Below, piece after piece: positions 16,572-25,906 of a stretch of DNA of 64,000 nucleotides (positions within the stretch are counted from its first letter, which is position 1; each line of letters begins with the position of its first letter). The position numbers and the translations under genes were made by a program. Origin of the DNA: Alcaligenes endophyticus (GTDB lineage Bacteria; Pseudomonadota; Gammaproteobacteria; Burkholderiales; Burkholderiaceae_B); assembly GCF_026344035.1 (NCBI RefSeq), contig NZ_JAPKND010000003.1:342379-406378 (forward strand), written 5' to 3'. Under the pieces are notes generated by a model. That model was not told where the DNA came from, did no database searches, and was given only the letters and a program-made list of their open reading frames with translations.

Positions 16572-18608
16572 ATGTCCAATCATGACCTTATCGACAGCGA
16601 AGACATTCCCTGCAATCTGACGCAGAACACACATTTCCAAGAAATTGTGGAGCAAGCCCAAAAGCGTCGCGGCTTCATCAAAAAAGGCCTAGGTCTGTCT
16701 GCGGCCATGTTTCTGGCCGGCCCGCTAGCTGCCTGTAGCGGCGGCACGGACACCGGAAGCGGAAAAAAAGAGCAGGACGGCAAAGATAAAGAAGACGACA
16801 AAGGCAAGGACAAAGAACCTACCGCAGCATTGCTAGGATTCGAGGGCATTAAGTTCAGTACCGCAGACTCTGTCGTAGTTCCCGCCGGCTATACTGCCAG
16901 CGTCATGGCTCCATGGGGCACACCGCTAGTAAGCGGAGCCCCAGCATGGCGTGGCGATGGCTCTGAAAGCGCCGCCGATCAAGCAAAACAAGTGGGCGAG
17001 AACCACGACGGCATTCACTTTTTCCCCCTAGATGGCGAGAAAGGCGGTGGAAGCAATAACGAGGAAGGCCTGCTCGTTATGAACCACGAATACTGCACCA
17101 CAACAAAACTGGCTGACAAAAGCCCAGCATACCAATTTCTATTCGGTGCAGATGCCTCGAACACCAACCCCTGGAGCGAAGAAAAAGCCCATAAAGCCAT
17201 GAATGCGCATGGTGTATCAGTCATGCACATCAAACGCAATGCTCAAGGCAAATGGGATATTGTCAAAGACTCCAAATTCAATCGCCGCATCACGGCGCAA
17301 ACTGAAATGGAATTAACAGGGCCCGTAGCCGGTGATGTTCTCGTGCGCACAAACGCTGACCCCAGCGGCCGTCAAGTATTTGGCACCATCAATAACTGCG
17401 GCAATGGTTGGACCCCATGGGGCACGTACCTCACCTGTGAAGAGAACTTTAATAACTATTTTGGTACCAAAGCAGACGACGATCAACGCACCGCCGAACA
17501 AAAACGCTATGGTCTTTCAGCCAAGGGCACCAGCTATCGCTGGGAAGAAGTCATTGATCGCTTTGACTATGTCAAAGAGCCTAACGAATCCAACCGTTTT
17601 GGCTGGATTGTAGAAATTGATCCTTTCAATCCGGACTCCATGCCCAAAAAGCGCACGGCCTTAGGGCGCATCAAGCACGAAAACGCTGCCTATCGCCTCG
17701 CTGAAGATGGCCGTATCGTTGTCTACAGCGGAGATGATCAAGCCAACGATTACATCTATAAGTTTGTCTCCGATGGCAAATTTGTTCAAGGTGGCGACAA
17801 CAGCAAACTGCTCGATAGCGGCAAGTTATATGTAGCGAAGTTCAACAACGATAAAGCCTCGGAAGGCTTTTTGGGTAAAGGCGAATGGCTCTTGCTAGAC
17901 CGCGATGCCAACCCCTTGCTAGCCGCCGATCCGCGTTTTGTTAATCAAGCATCGGTATTGGTTTATACCCGCTTAGCGGCCGACGTAGTAGGCGCTACCA
18001 AAATGGACCGCCCTGAGTGGGTAGCCGTACATCCCACCAACGGGGATGTCTACGTCACGCTGACAAATAACAGCAGCCGCACGGAAGGCGACGAAGGCCC
18101 GAACCCACGCCCACAAAACCGTTATGGTCAGATTGTGAGCTGGCGTGAAACCGGCGGCGATGCCACGGCCACAACCTTCGAGTGGGACCTGTTTGTATTG
18201 GCGGGCAACCCTAACGTGTACGGTAAGGACGACCCACGCTCGGGCTCATCCAACATCACCAAGGAAAACACCTTTAACAGCCCAGACGGCTTGGGTTTCG
18301 ATAAGTTTGGTCGTTTATGGATTCAATCGGATGGTGCTTACAGCAACACTGGGGATTACGAAGGCCAAGGTAATAACCAGATGCTGTGTGCCGACCCGAA
18401 CACCAAAGAAATCCGTCGCTTCTTGGTAGGGCCAAAGTCGTGTGAAGTCACCGGTATTGCCTTCACACCTGACAGCAAAACCATGTTTATCAACATTCAA
18501 CACCCGGGCGAGGCCGGCGACAGCCAATGGCCTGATATGAATGGCGGGATTCCACGCTCTGCTACCGTCGTTATCACTAAAAACGATGGTGGCGTTATTG
18601 GTAGCTAA
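16572..18608 (+). CDS. PhoX/DUF839-family protein with Tat signal and lipobox
   Basis: From ATG 16572, which has CAGGAG just upstream, the protein is 678 residues; an earlier in-frame start at 16527 lacks such a site. An unusually long n-region precedes a twin-arginine motif KRRGFIKKGLG and a hydrophobic stretch ending LAAC, so it is probably a Tat-exported lipoprotein, followed by a Gly/Lys/Asp-rich linker. The body is a PhoX-type beta-propeller: LLVMNHEYC, NCGNGWTPWGTYLTCEEN, DRPEWVAVHP, FNSPDGLGFDKFGRLWIQSDG. Family members are calcium/iron-dependent alkaline phosphatases or uncharacterised DUF839 proteins. Phosphatase activity is likely but not proved. A strong terminator follows. Confidence 0.9.
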   Translation: MSNHDLIDSEDIPCNLTQNTHFQEIVEQAQKRRGFIKKGLGLSAAMFLAGPLAACSGGTDTGSGKKEQDGKDKEDDKGKDKEPTAALLGFEGIKFSTADSVVVPAGYTASVMAPWGTPLVSGAPAWRGDGSESAADQAKQVGENHDGIHFFPLDGEKGGGSNNEEGLLVMNHEYCTTTKLADKSPAYQFLFGADASNTNPWSEEKAHKAMNAHGVSVMHIKRNAQGKWDIVKDSKFNRRITAQTEMELTGPVAGDVLVRTNADPSGRQVFGTINNCGNGWTPWGTYLTCEENFNNYFGTKADDDQRTAEQKRYGLSAKGTSYRWEEVIDRFDYVKEPNESNRFGWIVEIDPFNPDSMPKKRTALGRIKHENAAYRLAEDGRIVVYSGDDQANDYIYKFVSDGKFVQGGDNSKLLDSGKLYVAKFNNDKASEGFLGKGEWLLLDRDANPLLAADPRFVNQASVLVYTRLAADVVGATKMDRPEWVAVHPTNGDVYVTLTNNSSRTEGDEGPNPRPQNRYGQIVSWRETGGDATATTFEWDLFVLAGNPNVYGKDDPRSGSSNITKENTFNSPDGLGFDKFGRLWIQSDGAYSNTGDYEGQGNNQMLCADPNTKEIRRFLVGPKSCEVTGIAFTPDSKTMFINIQHPGEAGDSQWPDMNGGIPRSATVVITKNDGGVIGS

Positions 18609-18623
18609 ACCCTAACTGCCATC

Positions 18624-18657
18624 AATAGGCTGAGCCTTGGGCTCAGCCTATTTTTTT
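18624..18657 (+). terminator. Rho-independent terminator of the PhoX-like gene
   Basis: AATAGGCTGAGCC (18624-18636), loop TTG, GGCTCAGCCTATT (18640-18652): a perfect 13-base-pair stem running into seven Ts (18651-18657). It begins 15 bases past the stop codon. Confidence 0.95.
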
Positions 18658-18668
18658 GCTTCGCCTGA

Positions 18669-21600
18669 TTAAGGCCCACCAAATGCTTCCTTGGATGTTT
18701 TACCAAAGCCACTTTGATGCAATAAGCTACGCTCAATAAAGCGGCTCAATTGACTGCGGAACTCTAGGAGCTCCCGCAATTGATAATACACATCGGGAAA
18801 CTTCATGCTTAACCAGGCATACAAGCTAATTTGCTTGCTCAGCATTTCCGCATCTTCCAAGCGTGCAGGGCTGGACGCTTTCATCCAGGATGGCACTGCT
18901 GGCATCGGCATCTCATGACGCTCTACATAGGCACGTAGACAACGCTTGTAATAATCCAGCTCATGGTCTTTATCTACCGAGACGGGAGCGCAAGCAAAAC
19001 TAAACTTCTCGGTTAACGATAATTGCCCAGCTAATCTGTCCACCCAAAAACCCAACTCTATCGTGTCTTTCAAGCCTGCAGTTTGGAACAAGGGGTTATC
19101 CGAAGCCACCTTATTGGCAAAATACTGCAATAACACGCCGATACTCTGGGTGTTTAACAAGTCGGCCAAGGCCAAAATATGAGCTTGCGCAGGGGCAATG
19201 GGCAAACGTAAACTCACTTCCTGCAAAGGCTCATCTAGCATCTGCCGTATATGATTTAAATCGGCTTGATCCATTGCCCCAACATAACCTTTAGGATAAA
19301 GCCCGTAACGCCCCGCGCGCCCGGCTATTTGGCGCACTTCGGTCGCATTCAAAGGCCGCATTCGACGCCCGTCGAATTTCCATGCAGTAGAAAACACAAC
19401 TCGCCGTATAGGCAAATTCAACCCCATACCAATAGCATCGGTTGCTACGAGGACATCTGCCTCACCACTAGCAAAACGCTCGGACTCGGTGCGCCGTACT
19501 TCGGGCGCTAAGGCGCCATAAATACTAGCCACACTTAAGCCTTGTGCACGGTAACGGGCACTGAGCGTTAAAACATCCTTGCGCGTAAAAGCAATCACCG
19601 CATCGCCTTTAGCCACACCTGCTGCTTCTTTCTGACGTTGTCGACGGCCACCTTGAGCCACAGGCGCATCCCGCTTTAACCGCGGAGCCTGCACCACCTG
19701 CGACATCACCTCCAGCGGCGTTTTGCGCTGGGTATACTCAAGCTCATAGCTTTCCTCCAAGCCCTTAACCACTCGTAGGCAAGGGTCCAGAACTGACTGG
19801 TCGCCGCAAACAAATAAAGTACGCGCAGGCATACCCACTAAGGCTGCCGTCCATGCCCAACCACGCTGTTCATCGGCAAGCATCTGCACTTCATCTAACA
19901 CAGCCACCCGCACTTCCATGGTGGGGTCCATCATTTCTACTGTGCACGCCGTGTGCTGCGCTCCGGGCACCATGACTCGTTCCTCGCCCGTTAACAGGTT
20001 GCAAGGAATTCCCGCCTCGGTCAGCCTGTCGCGCACTTCCATCGCCAATAAACGTAAAGGCGCCAGGTACACGCCCGAGCGCGCCTCCATCAAGGCCTGT
20101 AAAGCTTCATACGTTTTACCCGAGTTGGTGGGGCCTAAGCGGAATACGACATGTCGTCGTATAGCCCTAGCTAAGGTGAATGTTTGAGGATAATCGCCCA
20201 AACGCAGCATATCTTGCGCGCGCTGCTGCTCCACTTGATCCAAAATACGGCGTACCGGCCCATGGCGCAAGTAAGCCTCCAAATTGCCCGCCTGAATAGC
20301 GTCTTGGCTGATACCGTCTTCTAGCACCTGGCGTAAGGCCTGCTGCAAATCGCGGTAGGCCTGGGCCGATACCATGGGCCGCTGAGTACTTAAAAAACCT
20401 TCCACGGTATCTTGCAACAAGCTGATCAAGCGTGTTTGCGCAGCAGCACCAAACGCCACCTCCAAACGCCCAGGCAAACGTTCTTGATCAGCCAAGGTAC
20501 GCGGCAAGGGTAGGGCTACAGACATTTGTACATTTGCCCGCCATTCTGGCCTATCTATATCAGCAATATAAATAGGTAAGAACACATCTTTTAACCAGCG
20601 CAAGCGCGTGGGGTCATCGGGATCTGGCTCGTGGTGGCAACTGAACTGCTGCTCCATGCGCTCGAGCACCTGCGCTTGCAGCCATTGGGCACGCGCTCGA
20701 TCTACACTACGCTGATAAGCATTACGCTGACGAGCATTCATGCCCGCCATATCCTTCGTGCGCCACGAGTCAATCAACTCCGGAGTTAGGGCGGCTAGCT
20801 GTGAAGGATGATGCATCAGGGCAGCCCCTCCCTTTTTGGCTCGGCCACGCTCTACACGAACCACGGGCAGACGTTTATCCGCTATCCAGGCCTCATACTC
20901 ACTGCGCGTTATGCCCAGCAAAGCCATTGTTGCCTCAGATCCTATGCAGGCTTGTTCCCACTCCCAGCGTTCAGCACGCTCGGCTTTCAACTGAGCTTCA
21001 CGCTCGGACTGCAAGCGTTGTAATTGACGATAAGCCGTGTCAGTCAAGCAATACAGGTCACGCAATACGGCAGCACTGGCGCCGCGCCCGTGCACCGTCA
21101 TAAAGTCGCGGGCTCCTGCTCCTGACTGCAGGGCGGTAAATAACGTTTCAGGAAAGTGATCCTCGCCCACCCCCGCCTGCACAAACATCTGTTCTAACCG
21201 AGCGCGCGCCTGCGCCAGTTGATCCGCTTGTTGTGCGCGCTCACGCTCTAGGGCCTGCTCGCGTTCGCGGCGCGCCTGAGCCTGCTCCTGCTCGCGTCGT
21301 CGCTCGCGTTCAAACTCTTCTTGCCATTGCCAACGATAAGCACCTACTAAAGGATGAGCCTGCCACGCAATCGCAATGGCCATTAAGCGTTCGCGCTGCT
21401 CAGAGACTGTCCAAGGCGCACTGGGCATGATTTCCTGTGACCCTATACCGGCGGCCAACGCCTTACGCCAGTGCTCTAAGCCAACGTGCGCCTGAACAAA
21501 CTCAGCCTCGGTACAGGCAGCGCGACTCATGGTGATTAGTAGCTGCAGACACTCACATACGGCTTGTGGAGCACCGCGGCTTTGTAAATGTGCCACAAAC

Positions 21601-21842
21601 CCTGCTTGGTTTAACTCGTACTCAAGCACCACACTTAGTAAAGGCGCTTGCTCGGGCAGCCGCCACACTTTAAATAATAGACTCGATATGGCCGCCCGCT
21701 CGTCAAAACGCCCCTTTTTTAGGATACGGCGCGCCGTGGCCTCTAAACGAGGATAATCAAGCCAAGCAGGGTATGCCAATAAATCGTCTTGCAACGGAGA
21801 AAAAGAGTCGGTCACAGATAAGTCCGGGCCAGAAGCAGCCAT
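18669..21842 (-). CDS. SUV3-like DExH-box helicase
   Basis: The 1057-residue protein has a long N-terminal half rich in Arg, Glu and Gln, with a probable coiled coil at about 180-225, then a helicase core like mitochondrial SUV3. Motif I is GPTNSGKT (570-577), followed by YLAPLRLLAMEVRDRL (Ia), LDEVQML with DEVQ (650-653) and GMPARTLFVCGDQ (III). Motifs V and VI are ATDAIGMGLNLPIRRVVF and RQIAGRAGRYG. SUV3 enzymes unwind RNA or DNA with 3'-5' polarity and pair with nucleases in organelles. The role in bacteria is not settled. It is a single-gene unit, convergent with the PhoX-like gene. Helicase call confident; substrate inferred. Confidence 0.93.
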   Translation of the reverse strand: MAASGPDLSVTDSFSPLQDDLLAYPAWLDYPRLEATARRILKKGRFDERAAISSLLFKVWRLPEQAPLLSVVLEYELNQAGFVAHLQSRGAPQAVCECLQLLITMSRAACTEAEFVQAHVGLEHWRKALAAGIGSQEIMPSAPWTVSEQRERLMAIAIAWQAHPLVGAYRWQWQEEFERERRREQEQAQARREREQALERERAQQADQLAQARARLEQMFVQAGVGEDHFPETLFTALQSGAGARDFMTVHGRGASAAVLRDLYCLTDTAYRQLQRLQSEREAQLKAERAERWEWEQACIGSEATMALLGITRSEYEAWIADKRLPVVRVERGRAKKGGAALMHHPSQLAALTPELIDSWRTKDMAGMNARQRNAYQRSVDRARAQWLQAQVLERMEQQFSCHHEPDPDDPTRLRWLKDVFLPIYIADIDRPEWRANVQMSVALPLPRTLADQERLPGRLEVAFGAAAQTRLISLLQDTVEGFLSTQRPMVSAQAYRDLQQALRQVLEDGISQDAIQAGNLEAYLRHGPVRRILDQVEQQRAQDMLRLGDYPQTFTLARAIRRHVVFRLGPTNSGKTYEALQALMEARSGVYLAPLRLLAMEVRDRLTEAGIPCNLLTGEERVMVPGAQHTACTVEMMDPTMEVRVAVLDEVQMLADEQRGWAWTAALVGMPARTLFVCGDQSVLDPCLRVVKGLEESYELEYTQRKTPLEVMSQVVQAPRLKRDAPVAQGGRRQRQKEAAGVAKGDAVIAFTRKDVLTLSARYRAQGLSVASIYGALAPEVRRTESERFASGEADVLVATDAIGMGLNLPIRRVVFSTAWKFDGRRMRPLNATEVRQIAGRAGRYGLYPKGYVGAMDQADLNHIRQMLDEPLQEVSLRLPIAPAQAHILALADLLNTQSIGVLLQYFANKVASDNPLFQTAGLKDTIELGFWVDRLAGQLSLTEKFSFACAPVSVDKDHELDYYKRCLRAYVERHEMPMPAVPSWMKASSPARLEDAEMLSKQISLYAWLSMKFPDVYYQLRELLEFRSQLSRFIERSLLHQSGFGKTSKEAFGGP

Positions 21843-21921
21843 ATATGCTCAAAAAATAGGGAAGTCAGCGAGTGCCAAAAGCTTTATCTGGCTCAAAGCG
21901 AGAGACGTACAAAGCTCAAAT

Positions 21922-21953
21922 AAAAAGGCACGAGCAGCTTAACCGGCTCGTGC
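21922..21953 (-). terminator. Likely terminator downstream of the siderophore esterase gene
   Basis: GCACGAGC (21928-21935) pairs with GCTCGTGC (21946-21953) around a ten-base loop. Read on the minus strand the stem is followed by CCTTTTTA, giving a short T-run. It lies about 105 bases beyond the esterase stop at 22059 and before the helicase start. Confidence 0.55.
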
Positions 21954-22058
21954 TTACAGAGCACTCCGCTGATTTTACCGTCTTTATGGTAAGTGGTGCT
22001 GACCGCCCACTCTATAACAAGATTGGCCACTGAGGCAGCCCTATAGGTGCAAGCCCTT

Positions 22059-22838
22059 TTACAGATCAGACCTATTTAAAATAAAACGCCACCCCTGAAC
22101 AAACGCTTGGATAGCAGCCTCCCCGTGCCCACATGCTTGGATCAATCTAAAGCTGACCTGAAAATCGGCGTGACGTTGCAGGCGCTGTGCCAATTCACGT
22201 GCTCCATCAACCATGCGGCGCTCGCTGCGACGCTGGTAACGGCGCTGTCTCTCAGTCAATTCCAACTCCTGCTCTTGTGGGCTCAAAGACTGCTCATATT
22301 CACCCACGCTGATCAATAACTGTCTTTTAGGCTCTGCTGGTGGAGCAGAGACAATAGCGCGTAAACACGCTTGAACCGCCTGCCCCTGGGCCCACCATAC
22401 AGAGGGGCTAGAGACGACAAACGCCTGAAATACCCGACGGCTATGCGTTGCTGCATACAAGGCAAATAAACCCGCCAGAGAATGACCAAATAAGCATAGC
22501 TGACGATGATCCACCGCAAGCCTTGCCTGAACGGCAGGCAGTACCAACTGCTGCAAAAATGCTAAAAAATGTGCGGCGCCACCCGCCCGACCCACGGCAT
22601 CGCAGGGGGGATAATCGGCTTCCCGCTCAACGGTGTCTACGTAACCCACGCCAATTAACGCGGCAGGCCAATCTGGCTCAAGCGCCAAAGTATGCCCCAC
22701 AAGCCGTTCAAACTGTGGGGTATCTAGCACCAAGGCGGCAGGCCAACCCTGTGCTGGAGCCGACATAGAAGGCCAAGCCAAAGACACTCTGTACTCGCGC
22801 CCCTGCGGGCCATTGATAAAAAAATGCGCTTGCTGCAT
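22059..22838 (-). CDS. Siderophore esterase, IroE/Fes type (cytoplasmic)
   Basis: The 259-residue alpha/beta hydrolase has the nucleophile elbow GHSLAG (Ser120), a downstream SSPSVWW segment and a C-terminal QACGHGEA histidine, the arrangement of the esterase-D/IroE/Fes family that cuts serine-ester bonds of enterobactin-type siderophores. No signal peptide is present. It is transcribed divergently from the FecCD-type permease, sharing an 83-base promoter region with a weak Fur-like site. In context it probably releases iron from the imported ferric siderophore. Confident as hydrolase; substrate by context. Confidence 0.85.
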   Translation of the reverse strand: MQQAHFFINGPQGREYRVSLAWPSMSAPAQGWPAALVLDTPQFERLVGHTLALEPDWPAALIGVGYVDTVEREADYPPCDAVGRAGGAAHFLAFLQQLVLPAVQARLAVDHRQLCLFGHSLAGLFALYAATHSRRVFQAFVVSSPSVWWAQGQAVQACLRAIVSAPPAEPKRQLLISVGEYEQSLSPQEQELELTERQRRYQRRSERRMVDGARELAQRLQRHADFQVSFRLIQACGHGEAAIQAFVQGWRFILNRSDL

Positions 22839-22896
22839 GAAACTCTGTCGTCGTTAAGTACAAATCAAGTCAATATCAACTATACTGCCTTTCTAG

Positions 22897-22915
22897 GTAA
22901 ACAGTTCTCATTTAA
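22897..22915. promoter_or_regulatory. Weak Fur-box candidate in the divergent siderophore promoter
   Basis: GTAAACAGTTCTCATTTAA matches the 19-base Fur consensus in only nine positions, but it shares AGTTCTCATT with the stronger site before entE and lies between two iron-related genes. Position and partial match support it; alone it would not be called. Confidence 0.35.
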
Positions 22916-22921
22916 CTTCAG

Positions 22922-23965
22922 ATGCCCGGTCACGCTACCCCTATTACTGACTATCAACGAATCATAAAACGCCGCTGGCTGCTAGTGGGTAGCTTATCGT
23001 GCATTATCGTTTTATCCATTCTCGCCGATTTCATGCTGGGCCCCTCGGGCCTAGGCTTAAGTGAGCTTCTGCACGCTCTGTTCCAACCCGATGCTGCAGA
23101 CCCAACCACCCGTGTCATTGTCTGGGAAATTCGCTTACCTTACGCCCTGATGGCCATGGCTATAGGCTTAAGTTTGGGGCTAGCTGGGGCGGAAATGCAA
23201 ACCATTTTAAATAACCCCTTAGCCAGCCCGTTTACCTTAGGTATTTCCTCTGCTGCGGCATTTGGCGCCTCGCTGGCTATTGTGTTGGACCTAAGCTTAC
23301 CCGGAGTGCCACAATCTTGGACGATTGCCACCAATGCCTTTGGGTTTGCCCTCATTTCGGCCTTACTGCTAGATGCCGTGGCCCGCTGGGGGGCAATGAG
23401 CACAGCCAACTTAGTCCTCTTTGGCATTGCCTTGGTGTTCTCCTTTAACGCCATGGTCTCTCTGGTGCAGTTCGTGGCCAGCGCCGAAGCCTTACAAGGG
23501 CTTGTATTCTGGACTCTAGGCAGTTTGACCCGGGCTTCTTGGGCCAAAGTCGGTACTATGCTGGCCTTGTTTTGCATTATTTTGCCGCTTTCACTGCGTG
23601 ACACCTGGAAGCTCACCGCTTTACGCCTTGGCGAAGACCGTGCGGCCAGCTTCGGTATTAACGTACCGCGCTTGCGTTTAACCGCCCTCATACGCATTAG
23701 TTTGCTCTCGGCCTTAGCGGTGTCTTTTGTAGGCACTATAGGCTTTATTGGCCTCATCGCCCCGCATATTGCTCGCCGTATGTTTGGCGAAGATCACCGT
23801 TTTTACTTACCTGGCAGTGCTTTGGTGGGTGGCGTTATTCTTTCACTCGCCTCCATTGCTTCTAAAAACATCGTCCCCGGAATTATTGTGCCGGTAGGCA
23901 TTGTCACCTCATTGGTAGGCGTGCCTTTTTTCCTGGGTGTCGTGTTGCGTCGCCAAATGAAATAA
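22922..23965 (+). CDS. FecCD-family ferric siderophore ABC permease
   Basis: The 347-residue membrane protein is a FecCD-type permease (BtuC fold, nine to ten helices). Characteristic segments are VIVWEIRLPYALMAMAIG, GAEMQTILNNPLASPFTLGIS, VFWTLGSLTRASW, LGEDRAASFGI and GTIGFIGLIAPHIARRMFGEDHR. It forms one operon with an ATPase (two bases on) and a binding protein. Only one permease gene is present, so it probably works as a homodimer. It moves a ferric siderophore from periplasm to cytoplasm. Confidence 0.95.
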   Translation: MPGHATPITDYQRIIKRRWLLVGSLSCIIVLSILADFMLGPSGLGLSELLHALFQPDAADPTTRVIVWEIRLPYALMAMAIGLSLGLAGAEMQTILNNPLASPFTLGISSAAAFGASLAIVLDLSLPGVPQSWTIATNAFGFALISALLLDAVARWGAMSTANLVLFGIALVFSFNAMVSLVQFVASAEALQGLVFWTLGSLTRASWAKVGTMLALFCIILPLSLRDTWKLTALRLGEDRAASFGINVPRLRLTALIRISLLSALAVSFVGTIGFIGLIAPHIARRMFGEDHRFYLPGSALVGGVILSLASIASKNIVPGIIVPVGIVTSLVGVPFFLGVVLRRQMK

Positions 23966-23967
23966 GT

Positions 23968-24756
23968 ATGCTTGACATCCAAAACCTAAGCCTTGCCTAT
24001 GGCAAGCGTACTGTCATCTCCTCCTTGTCGCTTGAACCTGTGCTTCAGGCAGGGCAACTGGTAGCCCTACTAGGGCCCAACGGCTGCGGCAAATCAACGT
24101 TACTTAAAGCTATCGCGGGTTTGCACAAAGCTCAGCAAGGGCAGGTGTCCCTAGATGGGCAAAACCTTACCCGTTTGAGCTTTGAAGAGCGTGCCCAACA
24201 CGTCGTGTACTTGCCGCAATCCTTGCCGGCCTCCGTGCATCTACGCGTATTCGAATCAGTCCTCGTGGCGGCTAATGCCTCGGGGCACCCTAGCCCGGCA
24301 ACGACACAAGAACACGAGCGCATCATGCAAATGCTGCAACGTCTAGGTATAGAGCACCTTGCTATGCATTACTTAGACCAGCTCTCTGGTGGGCAAAAAC
24401 AACTTGTGGGTTTAGCGCAAGCCCTCATTCGCAAGCCACGCCTATTGTTGTTGGATGAGCCGTTGTCAGCCCTAGACCTTAACTATCAGTTCCATGTGAT
24501 GGATCTGCTGGCCCAAGAAACCCATAACCATCGAATAACCACTTTGATCGTTCTCCATGACTTGAACATCGCTTTACGTCATTGCGACTATGCCTTGCTC
24601 ATTCATGATGGCGGCTTGCTTGCACAAGGCAAACCCGGCGATGTGATTACTCCTACTGCCCTTGCTCAGGCTTACGGCGTTCAAGCACGCGTAGAACACT
24701 GCTCGTTAGGCACCTCTCATATTGTTATTGATGGTTTGCGTAGCCCCATCTTATAG
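23968..24756 (+). CDS. Ferric siderophore ABC transporter ATPase
   Basis: The 262-residue ATPase has Walker A LGPNGCGKST (about residues 35-44), the ABC signature LSGGQKQL, Walker B LLLLDEPLSALD and the H-loop VLHDLN, with closest resemblance to FecE/FepC/FhuC. It starts two bases after the permease stop. It powers the FecCD-type transporter encoded beside it. Confidence 0.95.
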   Translation: MLDIQNLSLAYGKRTVISSLSLEPVLQAGQLVALLGPNGCGKSTLLKAIAGLHKAQQGQVSLDGQNLTRLSFEERAQHVVYLPQSLPASVHLRVFESVLVAANASGHPSPATTQEHERIMQMLQRLGIEHLAMHYLDQLSGGQKQLVGLAQALIRKPRLLLLDEPLSALDLNYQFHVMDLLAQETHNHRITTLIVLHDLNIALRHCDYALLIHDGGLLAQGKPGDVITPTALAQAYGVQARVEHCSLGTSHIVIDGLRSPIL

Positions 24757-24763
24757 GTCAAAA

Positions 24764-25906
24764 ATGAAAATATTTCGACTTTTCCTGAGTATGCTTTGCT
24801 TAGCCTTTGCCAGCCCATTCGCCCAAGCTCAAGCCATACATATCCAAGATGCCCTAGGGCGCGAAGTCACCCTACCCGAACCCGCCAAACGAGTGGTGAT
24901 CACCCAGGCACGACATTTTCCCGTCATGGCACTGCTACACCCCAACCCGGCTGACATACTAATAGGTTGGTCTGACGAATTTCGCACATCGTTCTCAAAC
25001 GAATACCAGCAATATGTGCAGCAGTTTCCCGCACTGGCTGACGTAGCGGTCGTCGCCCGTCACACTGCTGACTCTTTTTCTATCGAACAAACCCTAGCGC
25101 TACGCCCAGACCTGGTTGTACTCACCGCCAGTTTCGCCGGCCTCACGCCAGGCCAGAACCCAGAGGACTCGGCCTTACTCCAGCGTTTGAAAGCGGCCAA
25201 CGTACCTGTCATTGTCATTGATTTCTTTGTTGAACCAATGAAAAACACCGTACCCAGTATCAAGGCTTTAGGCTATGCCTTAGGCCAAACTGAACGTACG
25301 GACGAATTTATTCAGTTTTACCAAGAGCATATGGACCGGGTGGCCCAGCGTTTAGCCGACACAGACCCCGCCCAACGACCACCTGTTTTTATCCACGCCC
25401 ATGCGGGCAGCACAGATTGCTGCAACTCACCCGGCACCGGCACATTTAATGACATGATCAGCTTTGCTGGCGGACAAAACATTGGTGCCAAGGTCATTAA
25501 AAACGCAACCGGAAAATTGAATTTCGAATACATCCATGCACAGCGCCCCCACGTGTATGTCGCTACGGGCACGGGGTCAGGCAAGCGCACTCAGGCAGGC
25601 TTACATATCGGTACCGACACCACCCCAGAGCAAGCCAGAGCAAGTTTAATGTCTATAATTCAAGCCAATCGCCTTCAAGCCTTGCCCGCTGTACTCAACG
25701 GCAACAGCCACGGCATTTGGCATGCCTTCAATGACTCCCCCTTGCATATGATCTTCATTGAGGCACTGGCCAGCTGGATCCACCCCGAGCTATTCCATGA
25801 CGTCTCCCCACAAGCCACCATAGACGAAGTCAATCAGCGATTTCTGACGGTGCCTTTACGCGGTACGTTTATCACTGACCTAAACGCTCAGCCTGCGCAA
25901 CCCTAA
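24764..25906 (+). CDS. Periplasmic ferric siderophore-binding protein
   Basis: From ATG 24764 (380 residues) the protein opens with a signal peptide MKIFRLFLSMLCLAFASPFAQAQA; an in-frame GTG at 24722 would add a tail inside the ATPase gene and is rejected. The body is a FepB/FecB-type cluster-A binding protein: IQDALGREVTLPEPAKRVVIT, LRPDLVVLTASF, VIVIDFFVEPMKNTVPSI and LNGNSHGIWHAFNDSPLH. It delivers ferric catecholate to the adjacent permease. The TAA stop overlaps the next ATG in TAATG. Confidence 0.93.
   Translation: MKIFRLFLSMLCLAFASPFAQAQAIHIQDALGREVTLPEPAKRVVITQARHFPVMALLHPNPADILIGWSDEFRTSFSNEYQQYVQQFPALADVAVVARHTADSFSIEQTLALRPDLVVLTASFAGLTPGQNPEDSALLQRLKAANVPVIVIDFFVEPMKNTVPSIKALGYALGQTERTDEFIQFYQEHMDRVAQRLADTDPAQRPPVFIHAHAGSTDCCNSPGTGTFNDMISFAGGQNIGAKVIKNATGKLNFEYIHAQRPHVYVATGTGSGKRTQAGLHIGTDTTPEQARASLMSIIQANRLQALPAVLNGNSHGIWHAFNDSPLHMIFIEALASWIHPELFHDVSPQATIDEVNQRFLTVPLRGTFITDLNAQPAQP

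Noticed and set aside
23140..23757. 205-codon minus-strand open frame
   Set aside because: It lies wholly within the FecCD permease gene and reads as low-complexity Lys/Ala/Pro sequence expected from antisense of a membrane protein gene.
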